A program made the position numbers and the translations under genes. Under the pieces are notes generated by a model. The model was not told the DNA's origin and did not search any database. It saw only the letters and a list, made by a program, of their open reading frames with translations. A stretch of DNA of 64,000 nucleotides from Agromyces flavus (lineage in GTDB: Bacteria; Actinomycetota; Actinomycetes; Actinomycetales; Microbacteriaceae), in the NCBI RefSeq assembly GCF_900104685.1, contig NZ_LT629755.1, positions 1,550,001 to 1,614,000 of the forward strand, read 5' to 3'. Of this stretch, positions 19,711-26,995 are shown piece after piece (position 1 is the stretch's first letter; each line of letters begins with the position of its first letter).

Positions 19711-19809
19711 ATGCGCGCGCGAACGATTCCGCAGGTTCCGACGCGGTGCGCCATCTGTGGAGGACAGGCCCCGCCCGAGATCGATCACCCGCTCACCGGA
19801 TCATCGTGA
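19711..19809 (+). pseudogene. HNH-endonuclease-like fragment
   Basis: A 32-codon frame from the ATG at 19711 contains CAICGGQAPPEIDHPLTGSS, which resembles the CxxC...DH core of HNH nucleases. The second CxxC, the GG loop and the rest of the domain are absent, so at best this is a remnant. It lies between the truncated AbiEi-like gene and the tandem array. It may be chance similarity. Confidence 0.3.
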
Positions 19810-19820
19810 TCCTCAGCCGG

Positions 19821-20658
19821 CCTCCTGAATCCAAGGACGCCACACGAGCCCCATCGCCCCGTCCCCTCGCCGCACCTCCTGAAACGAAGGACAGGACGCC
19901 CGGGCGAGCCCACAGGCCCCCGACGCCCCACTCCCCGAACCTCCTGAAACGAAGGACGGACGCCCGGGCGAGCCCACAGGCCCCCGACGCCCCACTCCCC
20001 GAACCTCCTGAAACGAAGAACGGACGCCCGGGCGAGCCCACAGGCCCCCGACGCCCCACTCCCCGAACCTCCTGAAACGAAGAACGGACGCCCGGGCGAG
20101 CCCACAGGCCCCCGACGCCCCACTCCCCGAACCTCCTGAAACGAAGAACGGACGCCCGGGCGAGCCCACAGGCCCCCGACGCCCCACTCCCCGAACCTCC
20201 TGAAACGAAGAACGGACGCCAGGCGAGCCCACAGGCCCCCGACGCCCCACTCCCCGAACCTCCTGAAACGAAGAACGGACGCCCGGGCGAGCCCACAGGC
20301 CCCCGACGCCCCACTCCCCGAACCTCCTGAAACGAAGAACGGACGCCCGGGCGAGCCCACAGGCCCCCGACGCCCCACTCCCCGAACCTCCTGAAACGAA
20401 GAACGGACGCCAGGCGAGCCCACAGGCCCCCGACGCCCCCACTCCCCGAACCTCCTGAAACGAAGAACGGACGCCCGGGCGAGCCCACAGGCCCCCGACG
20501 CCCCACTCCCCGAACCTCCTGAAACGAAGAACGGACGCCAGGCGAGCCCACAGGCCTCCGACGCCCCCACTCCCCGAACCTCCTGAAACGAAGAACGGAC
20601 GCCAGGCGAGCCCACAGGCCCCCGACGCCCCACTCCCCAACCTCCTGAAACGAAGGAC
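19821..20658. repeat. 64-bp tandem repeat array (about 12 full units)
   Basis: Units start with CCTCCTGAAACGAAG at 19875, 19940, 20004, 20068, 20132, 20196, 20259, 20323, 20387, 20451, 20515, 20579 and a last partial one at 20641; a degenerate unit starts at 19821. The period is 62-65 bp, mostly 64. Outer units read AAGGAC where inner ones read AAGAAC. Each unit holds a small palindrome: CGCCCGGGCG, or CGCCAGGCG in four units, so both versions keep the CGCC/GGCG stem. There are no unique spacers, so it is not CRISPR. Because 64 is not a multiple of 3, long frames cross it in all three phases of the minus strand; these are not genes. Confidence 0.95.
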
Positions 20659-20739
20659 GGGACGCCGCACGGTGCGCCGACCACCGAGCCGAGCGAATGC
20701 GAGGGCTCGGTGTGGAGACAGCGTCCTTGTTTTCAGGAG
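20642..20739. repeat. Nested hairpin element downstream of folA
   Basis: Outer arms CTCCTGAAACGAAGGAC (20642-20658) and GTCCTTGTTTTCAGGAG (20723-20739) pair at all but two positions; inner arms ACCGAGCC (20683-20690) and GGCTCGGT (20704-20711) pair perfectly. The left arm is the core of the last repeat unit, so the array may have grown from one arm of this element. It lies about 77 bp past the folA stop and could end that transcript or be a REP-like mobile element. Confidence 0.65.
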
Positions 20740-20815
20740 TGGCGCAACTGGGAAGCATGAGCTCGCGACCGAGACCACGCGGTTCGCCGGAGGATCGTCC
20801 CGGGTCGGGCGGCGA

Positions 20816-21355
20816 TCAGGATGAGTGACGGGAGAAGACGACGGTGCGGTAGCGGATTCCGGTACGGGACGCGTGCCATCCCTCGGGCGGATCGACGGCG
20901 ACGACGCGCCAGTCGGAGCCGTGCTCGGGCGCGAAGGTGTCGCCCTCGACGTCGAGGTCGAGTTCGGTGATGACGAGGCGATCGGCCCGGTCGATCGTCC
21001 GCGCGAAGAGCTCGGCGCCGCCGATGACCCAGATCCAGTCATCGGCATCGGATGCCGCGAGCGCGAGCGCCTCGTCGACGGACCCGGCACGCACCGCGCC
21101 CTCCCCCGCCCAAACGGCCTGGCGTGTCACGACGATGTTGGCGCGGCCGGGCAGCGGGCGGAATCGCGGCGGAAGCGACTCCCACGTGCGGCGACCCATC
21201 ACGACGGGTGCACCATGCGTCGTGCGCTTGAAGTGCGCGAGGTCCTCGGGGACGTGCCAGGGCATGGTGCCGCCTGCCCCGATCACGCCGCCGCGCGCCT
21301 CGGCCCAGATCAGCCCGATTCGGGGCGCCGCGTCATCGGCCCGGTCGGGGCTCAT
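20816..21355 (-). CDS. folA: Dihydrofolate reductase
   Basis: FolA reduces dihydrofolate with NADPH, restoring the folate oxidised by ThyA. The 179-residue protein has [29 protein letters not shown] (in parts), [12 protein letters not shown] and the WVIGGAELF motif. The ATG at 21355 overlaps the thyA stop (ATGA), so the two are translated together. Confidence 0.96.
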   Translation of the reverse strand: MSPDRADDAAPRIGLIWAEARGGVIGAGGTMPWHVPEDLAHFKRTTHGAPVVMGRRTWESLPPRFRPLPGRANIVVTRQAVWAGEGAVRAGSVDEALALAASDADDWIWVIGGAELFARTIDRADRLVITELDLDVEGDTFAPEHGSDWRVVAVDPPEGWHASRTGIRYRTVVFSRHSS

Positions 21356-22161
21356 ACGGCGACGGCCGCGCGGATGGCGGGGTGGTGCTCGTAGCCGACG
21401 ACCTCGAAGTCCTCGAACCGGTAGTCGTCGATCGAGTCGGGGCGGCGCGCCAGGCGCAGGGTCGGGTACGCGTACGGCTCGCGCGACAGCTGCTCGGTCA
21501 CCTGCTCGACGTGGTTGTCGTAGATGTGGCAGTCGCCGCCGGTCCAGACGAAGTCGCCGACCTCGAGCCCGGCCTGCTGGGCGATCAGGTGCGTGAGCAG
21601 GGCGTACGAGGCGATGTTGAACGGGACGCCGAGGAACAGGTCGGCGCTGCGCTGGTACAGCTGGCACGACAGCCGCCCGTCGGCGACATGGAACTGGAAC
21701 AGCGCGTGGCACGGGGCGAGCGCCATGTCGGGGATGTCGGCCGGGTTCCACGCCGACACGATGAGCCGACGCGAGTCGGGATTCGTGCGGATCTGCTCGA
21801 TGACCTGAGCGATCTGGTCGATCTGCTCGCCCGACGGCGTGGGCCACGACCGCCATTGCACGCCGTAGACGGGGCCGAGTTCGCCCTTGGCGTCGGCCCA
21901 CTCGTCCCAGATGGTCACGCCGTGCTCCTGCAGCCAGCGCACGTTCGACTCGCCGCGCAGGAACCACAGCAGCTCGTACGCGATGGACTTGAAATGCACG
22001 CGCTTCGTCGTGATGAGCGGGAAGCCCTGTGACAGGTCGAACCGGATCTGCCGGCCGAACACGCTGCGGGTGCCGGTCCCGGTGCGGTCGGACTTCGGCG
22101 TGCCGTGCTCGAGCACGTCGCGGAGCAGGTCTTCGTACGGGGTGGGGATCGCGCTGGCCAC
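21352..22161 (-). CDS. thyA: Thymidylate synthase
   Basis: ThyA methylates dUMP to dTMP using methylenetetrahydrofolate. The 269-residue protein carries the catalytic cysteine C151 in [10 protein letters not shown], the [12 protein letters not shown]-terminal loop and the [20 protein letters not shown] block. The GTG at 22161 has a TAGCCT box 7 nt upstream and no ribosome binding site; an upstream in-frame methionine gives an extension unlike the family. Confidence 0.97.
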   Translation of the reverse strand: MASAIPTPYEDLLRDVLEHGTPKSDRTGTGTRSVFGRQIRFDLSQGFPLITTKRVHFKSIAYELLWFLRGESNVRWLQEHGVTIWDEWADAKGELGPVYGVQWRSWPTPSGEQIDQIAQVIEQIRTNPDSRRLIVSAWNPADIPDMALAPCHALFQFHVADGRLSCQLYQRSADLFLGVPFNIASYALLTHLIAQQAGLEVGDFVWTGGDCHIYDNHVEQVTEQLSREPYAYPTLRLARRPDSIDDYRFEDFEVVGYEHHPAIRAAVAV

Positions 22162-22168
22162 GGCGTCA

Positions 22169-22174
22169 AGGCTA
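22169..22174 (-). promoter_or_regulatory. Putative -10 box of thyA-folA (leaderless)
   Basis: TAGCCT, 7 nt before the GTG start of thyA. Confidence 0.45.
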
Positions 22175-22252
22175 CGCCCGGCCGACGGCGTCGACGACAG
22201 GCGCGCCCCGTCACCCGGCGTCACAACGGGGCGGGCGGATCCGGGGCGCGCG

Positions 22253-22258
22253 TAGCAT
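22253..22258 (+). promoter_or_regulatory. Putative -10 box of the thioredoxin-like gene (leaderless)
   Basis: TAGCAT, 7 nt before the ATG at 22266, no Shine-Dalgarno. Confidence 0.45.
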
Positions 22259-22265
22259 CCGCAGC

Positions 22266-22739
22266 ATGGATGTCCTTGCCGCGCTCGTGGCCGGAGTGGG
22301 GCTGCCGCTCGCGGCGCTCGCAGCCGGGTTCGCGTGGAAGTCGCGCGACGGGCGCGTTCGCCGGGTCACCGGCGAGCCGCCGTCGACCGCGTCCGTCGCA
22401 CGCCGGGACGCCGCGGACCTGGGCCTCGGCGGCGATCGGCTCGGCGCCGAGGCGACGCTCGTGCAGTTCTCCACCGAATTCTGCAGCCGGTGCCCCTCGA
22501 CGGCCAAGGCCCTCGAGGACCTGGCCCGCGGGTACGAGGGCGTGCGCCATGTGGAGGTCGACCTCACGCGCGACCCTGCGCTCGCAGATCGGTTCCGCGT
22601 GACGCAGACGCCGACCGTCCTCGTGCTCGACGCCGACGGCCGTGCCGCGGGGCGCATCGCCGGCGTCCCGCGCACCGCGGAGCTCCGCCGACTCATCGAC
22701 GACCTGACCGGGAGGAACCGTGTCGCCCACCACGCCTGA
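22266..22739 (+). CDS. Membrane-anchored thioredoxin-like protein
   Basis: A 157-residue protein with one N-terminal hydrophobic segment (about residues 3-20) and a thioredoxin fold with the redox motif CSRC ([15 protein letters not shown]) and the cis-proline [10 protein letters not shown]. The active site faces the cytoplasm or envelope depending on the anchor orientation, which I cannot decide. It overlaps the DUF4395 gene by 20 bp; the pair is a recurrent actinobacterial unit. Confidence 0.85.
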   Translation: MDVLAALVAGVGLPLAALAAGFAWKSRDGRVRRVTGEPPSTASVARRDAADLGLGGDRLGAEATLVQFSTEFCSRCPSTAKALEDLARGYEGVRHVEVDLTRDPALADRFRVTQTPTVLVLDADGRAAGRIAGVPRTAELRRLIDDLTGRNRVAHHA

Positions 22740-23190
22740 ACGCGCGCGCTCGGGGATCGACGCGCGTGGTCCGCGCTTCACGGCGGCGATCACCGCCGTG
22801 CTGCTCCTCGCGACGGCCGTCCTCGGCTTCGGCGGGCTCGATCTCGCCGCCCTCCTCCTGCTCACGGCGATCACGGCCGTCTTCGCGTGGAGCGCGGTCG
22901 CCGGCGTGGCCCGCAATCCGTTCGGGCTGGTCTTCCGCGCGCTCATCCGTCCGCGGCTCGCGCCGCCGTCCGAGCTCGAGGACCCCCGCCCTCCGACGTT
23001 CGCGCAGCTGGTGGGTTTCCTCGTCACCGGAACGGGCGTGGTGCTGGGGCTCGTCGGCGTCACCGCCGCGGTGCCGATCGCGGCCGCGCTCGCGTTCGTC
23101 GCCGCGTTCCTCAACGCCGCGTTCGGCTTCTGCCTCGGCTGCCAGCTCTACCTGCTGCTCGTCAGGGCGCGCGTCATCCGCGCCGCCTGA
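22720..23190 (+). CDS. DUF4395 membrane protein
   Basis: A 156-residue integral membrane protein of the DUF4395 family: an N-terminal hydrophobic pair, the RNPFGLVFRALIRPRL loop, and the C-terminal FGFCLGCQLYLLL motif with two cysteines. The CxxC-like pair and the overlap with a thioredoxin gene suggest that the two proteins exchange electrons across the membrane (inference). It starts with GTG at 22720. Confidence 0.85.
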   Translation: MSPTTPERARSGIDARGPRFTAAITAVLLLATAVLGFGGLDLAALLLLTAITAVFAWSAVAGVARNPFGLVFRALIRPRLAPPSELEDPRPPTFAQLVGFLVTGTGVVLGLVGVTAAVPIAAALAFVAAFLNAAFGFCLGCQLYLLLVRARVIRAA

Positions 23191-23266
23191 CCGGAGGTAC
23201 CGAGGCGCCGCCTCCGCCCGGCCAGACGCGCACTTCCGACGCCTCCCGCGCGCGACATCCGCTCGC

Positions 23267-23272
23267 TAGGCT
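23267..23272 (+). promoter_or_regulatory. Putative -10 box of the OsmC gene
   Basis: TAGGCT, 30 nt before the ATG, leaving a short leader with AGGAGGAG. Confidence 0.4.
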
Positions 23273-23302
23273 GAAGGCCCCGACTCGAGGAGGAGAAGCC
23301 GA

Positions 23303-23728
23303 ATGGCACTGACGAGCGAATCGACCACCGTCTGGACCGGCACCCTGTTCGAAGGATCGGGCCACACGCGCCTGGACTCGTCCAAGGTCGCGGAGTTCGA
23401 CCTCGACTGGAAGGCACGCGCCGAGGGCGAGGCCGGGGTCACGAACCCCGAGGAACTGCTCGCCGCCGCCCATTCCGCGTGCTTCTCGATGGCCTTCTCG
23501 CTCGCGCTGGCCGAGGCCGGGTATCCGCCCGAGAGCATCCAGGCCACGGCCGCCGTGACGTTCCAGCCGGGTGAGGGCGTGACCGGCAGCCACCTGCTCG
23601 TGAGCGGCCGCGTCCCGGGGATCAGCGAGGCGGAGTTCGAGCGCCTCGCCGACGAGGCGAAGACGAACTGCCCGATCTCGAAGGCGCTCGGCGGCACCCC
23701 CATCACCATCGAAGCCGAGCTCGCCTAG
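23303..23728 (+). CDS. osmC: OsmC family peroxiredoxin
   Basis: A 141-residue OsmC/Ohr-type thiol peroxidase that reduces organic hydroperoxides. Both redox cysteines are present: HSACFSMAF and TNCPISKAL. The spacing and the N-terminal WTGTLFEGSG strand fit the OsmC branch rather than Ohr. AGGAGGAG lies before the ATG. It is followed after 2 bp by an epimerase gene. Confidence 0.93.
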   Translation: MALTSESTTVWTGTLFEGSGHTRLDSSKVAEFDLDWKARAEGEAGVTNPEELLAAAHSACFSMAFSLALAEAGYPPESIQATAAVTFQPGEGVTGSHLLVSGRVPGISEAEFERLADEAKTNCPISKALGGTPITIEAELA

Positions 23729-23730
23729 CA

Positions 23731-24636
23731 GTGCGCGTCCTCGTCGCCGGCGCCTCCGGCTTCATCGGCACCGCGGTCACCTCGCGACTCGTCGAGGAGG
23801 GCCACGAGGTGCTGCGCCTCGTGCGGCGTCGCGCGCACGCGCACGACGAGGTGAGCTGGTCACCAGCGTCCGGCATCATCGACTTCACCGTCATGGACCG
23901 CGTCGACGCGGTCCTCAACCTCTCCGGCGCCTCGCTCACCCGGTTGCCGTGGACTCGCCGCTACCGCGACGAGATCCTCGAATCGCGCGTGGCGGCAACG
24001 CGAACGCTCGCCGACGCGATGCGGAAGGCCTCGTCGCCACCGGAGGCGTTCCTGAGCGGTTCGGCTGTGGGCATCTACGGCGACCGGCCGGGTGAGCTGC
24101 TCACCGAGCACTCGGTGCCCGGACGGGGATTCCTCGCCGACGTGGTCGGGCGATGGGAGGCCGCCGCGCAGCTCGCACCCCACGAGACCCGCACCGTCCT
24201 GCTGCGAACGGGCATCATCGTCGGCCCCGGCGGCGCGTTCAAGCCCATCACGCGGCTGACCAGGACCGGGGCCTCAGGGCGTCTCTCCACGGGCGGGCAG
24301 CACTGGCCCTGGATCGCGCTCGACGACGAGGTCGGCGCGATCGTGCACCTGCTCGGCTCGTCGATCTCGGGCCCCGTCAATCTCGTCGGCCCCACACCGG
24401 CGACCGCCGACCGCATCATGTCCGCCGTCGCCGAGCGCCTGCATCGCCCGTACGCGTTCCAGGTCCCCGCGCCGCTGCTCAAGCTCGGTCTCGGCGCGGC
24501 CGCCGAGGACCTGCTGCTGTCGAGCCAGAAGGTCCGCCCGCAGCGGCTCATCGACGACGGCTACCGCTTCGCGCACCCGACGGTCGAGGCGGCGCTCGAC
24601 GCGATGTTCAACGTCGAGTCCGCTCCAGTTCGATAG
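23731..24636 (+). CDS. TIGR01777-family NAD-dependent epimerase/dehydratase
   Basis: A 301-residue Rossmann protein of the TIGR01777 (YfcH) family: VLVAGASGFIGTAV at the N-terminus, LNLSGASL, SGSAVGIYGD and the WPWIALDDEVGAIVHLL segment, then a C-terminal DUF1731-like region (VPAPLLKLGLG...SQKVRPQRL). The substrate is not known. It starts with GTG at 23731, probably co-transcribed with osmC. Confidence 0.9.
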   Translation: MRVLVAGASGFIGTAVTSRLVEEGHEVLRLVRRRAHAHDEVSWSPASGIIDFTVMDRVDAVLNLSGASLTRLPWTRRYRDEILESRVAATRTLADAMRKASSPPEAFLSGSAVGIYGDRPGELLTEHSVPGRGFLADVVGRWEAAAQLAPHETRTVLLRTGIIVGPGGAFKPITRLTRTGASGRLSTGGQHWPWIALDDEVGAIVHLLGSSISGPVNLVGPTPATADRIMSAVAERLHRPYAFQVPAPLLKLGLGAAAEDLLLSSQKVRPQRLIDDGYRFAHPTVEAALDAMFNVESAPVR

Positions 24637-25051
24637 CCGTCCGCACCGCGCGTCGGGCGCGACGTCGGTCGCCCGCCGCGTCGTACGCCAGGCCGAGCCG
24701 CATCCATGCGCGCCACGACTCGGGCTCGGCTTCGACGGCCTCACGGAACCGGGGGAACGCGGCATCAGCCGCCGCCCGATCGGCTCGGCCGCTCGGACGC
24801 ACGGGGAGCCCGAGATCGAGCGCGCCCTCGGCGCCGAGTCGTTCGACCAGGAGCTGCGACCGCATCCCGAACTGCAGTTCGCGCCAGATGCCCCAGGCCG
24901 CCAGCAGGGGCAGGACGATCAGCGCCACGCCCAGCACGACCGCGATCGGCTCGCCCGTCTGGACGAATTGCACCGCGCGCCATCCCACGAGCACGAGGTA
25001 GAGCGCGAGCAGCACCGCCATGACGACGGCGCCGACCTTGGCGCCGCTCAT
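24608..25051 (-). CDS. Membrane protein with TPR-like C-terminus
   Basis: A 147-residue protein with two N-terminal hydrophobic segments (about residues 5-26 and 34-55) and a C-terminal tetratricopeptide-like pair of helices (FPRFREAVEAEPESWRAWMRLGLAYDAAGDRRRA). Function unknown. Its ATG overlaps the dapB stop (ATGA), so it is in the dapB operon. The 3' end overlaps the epimerase gene on the other strand by 29 bp. Confidence 0.78.
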   Translation of the reverse strand: MSGAKVGAVVMAVLLALYLVLVGWRAVQFVQTGEPIAVVLGVALIVLPLLAAWGIWRELQFGMRSQLLVERLGAEGALDLGLPVRPSGRADRAAADAAFPRFREAVEAEPESWRAWMRLGLAYDAAGDRRRARRAVRTAIELERTRR

Positions 25052-25797
25052 CGCGTCCCGGGCAGGTGGAGACCGAGGAGGGCGTCGAGTCCGACGGTCA
25101 CGCCTTCGGCGGTCGCCGCCCGTCGCAGCGCGAGGAGGATGCCCTTCTCATACGCGGTGGGCGCGATGGTCGTGTGCTGGATGGTGAGGGTCTCGCCCTC
25201 CCCGCCGAGCACGACGCGCTGGTCGGCGAGCAGTCCTGCCATCCGCATGCTGTGCACGGGAACGCCCGACACGAGCTGACCGCGCGCACGCTGGTCGGCG
25301 TGCGGAGCCGCCACCGGGCCGTCCTCGCCGCGTGCGGCGGCGATGAGCTCGGCGGTGCGCACCGCGGTACCGGAAGGCGAGTCGACCTTGCCGGCGTGAT
25401 GGGCCTCGACGATCTCGATGGAGTCGAAGTGGTCGGCCGCGAGCGCCGCGAACGCCGAGCCGAGCACGCTCCCGACGGAGAAGTTGGGGACGAAGATCAC
25501 GCCGGGCGCATCGTCGAGGTCGCGCAGTCGCCGCTCGACGTCGGCGATGCGTTCGCGCGACCATCCCGACGTGCCGACGACCACCGCCATGCCCGCGTCG
25601 ATCGCGGCCTCGACGATCGCCGGGCTCGCCGCCGGATGCGTCACGTCGAGCACGACGTCGGCGCCTTCGAGTTCGTCGAGGTTCGACCTCGAGTCGAGCC
25701 CTGCGTGGAGTTCGAGGTCGTCGGCCTCGTCGATCAACCGCGCGGCGAGGCGCCCCATCTTCCCCGTGGCTCCGGCCACCGCGACCCTGATCGTCAC
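25048..25797 (-). CDS. dapB: 4-hydroxy-tetrahydrodipicolinate reductase
   Basis: DapB reduces the DapA product with NAD(P)H. The 249-residue protein has VAGATGKMGR for the cofactor, VGTSGW, PNFSVGSVL and the signature EAHHAGKVDSPSGTA with the catalytic His and Lys. The GTG at 25797 follows a TAGGGT box by 7 nt without a ribosome binding site. Confidence 0.96.
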   Translation of the reverse strand: MTIRVAVAGATGKMGRLAARLIDEADDLELHAGLDSRSNLDELEGADVVLDVTHPAASPAIVEAAIDAGMAVVVGTSGWSRERIADVERRLRDLDDAPGVIFVPNFSVGSVLGSAFAALAADHFDSIEIVEAHHAGKVDSPSGTAVRTAELIAAARGEDGPVAAPHADQRARGQLVSGVPVHSMRMAGLLADQRVVLGGEGETLTIQHTTIAPTAYEKGILLALRRAATAEGVTVGLDALLGLHLPGTR

Positions 25798-25804
25798 GAC
25801 GCCA

Positions 25805-25810
25805 ACCCTA
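25805..25810 (-). promoter_or_regulatory. Putative -10 box of dapB (leaderless)
   Basis: TAGGGT, 7 nt before the GTG start. Confidence 0.45.
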
Positions 25811-25846
25811 GCAACCGGGCCGGATGGCGCCCCGCGCCGTCCCCTC

Positions 25847-25852
25847 TACGCT
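25847..25852 (+). promoter_or_regulatory. Putative -10 box of the GNAT gene at 25860 (leaderless)
   Basis: TACGCT, 7 nt before the ATG; divergent from the dapB promoter 36 bp away. Confidence 0.4.
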
Positions 25853-25859
25853 GGAACGC

Positions 25860-26336
25860 ATGCTGCGCTTCCGCGATGCCTCCGTGACCGACCCCGACGC
25901 GCACCGCCTGCTCGACGACTACTTCGCCGAGCGCGCCGCCGGGTTCCCCGCGGAACAGGGCGAGTACCGGCCGACGTGGCCCGACGCTGCCCAGTTCACG
26001 CCGCCGGCCGGCGTGTTCCTGGTGCTCGAGGACGACGAGGGGCGTGCGGTCGGCTGCGGCGGCGTCCGGCGCATCCAGCGTTCCCCCGAGCATCGCATCA
26101 GGTTCGAGGTCAAGCACCTGTGGCTCGCGCCAGAGGGCCGCGGGCACGGCGAGGGACGCCGACTGCTCCAGGAGCTCGAGCGGCGCGCGGCCGAGTTCGG
26201 CGCCGAGGAGGTCGTGCTGGACACGAACGCGAGCCTCGAGGCCGCAGGCGGGCTCTACCGGTCGAGCGGCTACGTCGAGATCGAGCCGTACAACGCGAAC
26301 CCGAACGCGACGCACTGGTACGGCAAGCAGATGTGA
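25860..26336 (+). CDS. GNAT family N-acetyltransferase
   Basis: A 158-residue acetyltransferase with an acetyl-CoA loop EGRGHGEGRRLLQELE and the NASLEAAGGLYRSSGYVEIEPYN ending typical of small GNAT proteins. Substrate unknown. The ATG at 25860 is chosen over an upstream frame because a TANNNT box lies 7 nt before it. Confidence 0.87.
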   Translation: MLRFRDASVTDPDAHRLLDDYFAERAAGFPAEQGEYRPTWPDAAQFTPPAGVFLVLEDDEGRAVGCGGVRRIQRSPEHRIRFEVKHLWLAPEGRGHGEGRRLLQELERRAAEFGAEEVVLDTNASLEAAGGLYRSSGYVEIEPYNANPNATHWYGKQM

Positions 26337-26359
26337 GAGCCGGTGGGCGGCCGCTCGAC

Positions 26360-26965
26360 TCAGAACGCGAACGGCTCGGGCAGGCCCGTGCGCAGCTCGG
26401 GCGGAAGGTGCGCGAGGTCGTTGTGCACGAGCAGCGTCCACGGTCGTCCGGGGGCGCGCTGCGTCAGCACGGTGAGGCCGCAGTTCGCCTGGTTGATGGT
26501 CGCCCACCGCCACTCCGGCGCGCCCAGTACCTCGCGCACGAACCATCCGATCACGAAGTTGTGCGTGATGAGCAGGTCGTGCCGGTCCTCGCGATGCGAG
26601 CGCAGGAACTCGGCGTTGGCGTCGGCCATCTGCGCGCGGCCGGCCTCGAAGTCGAGCTCGGTGAACGACCCGAAGAACGGCGCGTAGGCCGAGGGGGTCT
26701 CGGGGGCCGGACCGGAGGGCACGCAGTCGAAGAGCAGGGCGGACGGCTCGGGCTCGAGCGCCGGCATCTTCGTCGCGATGATGTCGGCCGTCTCGGCCGC
26801 ACGCTGCAGCGGCGAGTGGTAGGCCGCGTCGAAGGGGATTCCGCCGAGGCGCTCGCCGAGCAGCTCGGCCTGGCGCCGGCCGCGCGGTGAGAGCCCGCCG
26901 TCGCGCATCCCGTGCTCGGCATCGATCTGCTCGCCATGGCGGACGAGGTACAGGTGGTGGGGCAC
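26360..26965 (-). CDS. Histidine phosphatase family protein
   Basis: A 201-residue phosphoglycerate-mutase-like phosphatase. It has the RHGE catalytic motif at residues 9-12, AAYHSPLQRAAETADII, and the second histidine in LLITHNFVIGWFV. The substrate cannot be read from the sequence. It ends 23 bp from the convergent acetyltransferase gene. Confidence 0.9.
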   Translation of the reverse strand: MPHHLYLVRHGEQIDAEHGMRDGGLSPRGRRQAELLGERLGGIPFDAAYHSPLQRAAETADIIATKMPALEPEPSALLFDCVPSGPAPETPSAYAPFFGSFTELDFEAGRAQMADANAEFLRSHREDRHDLLITHNFVIGWFVREVLGAPEWRWATINQANCGLTVLTQRAPGRPWTLLVHNDLAHLPPELRTGLPEPFAF

Positions 26966-26995
26966 GTCGTGTCCTGGTTCGGGGTCGGGCGTCGC

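Noticed and set aside
19821..20658. CRISPR array
   Set aside because: Units are contiguous and nearly identical from end to end, with no unique spacers and no cas genes.
19785..20758. Long Gly/Arg/Ser-rich repeat proteins in three minus-strand frames
   Set aside because: They come from the 64-bp array: since 64 is one more than a multiple of 3, each frame cycles through the same three translations. No ribosome binding site and no independent codon signal.
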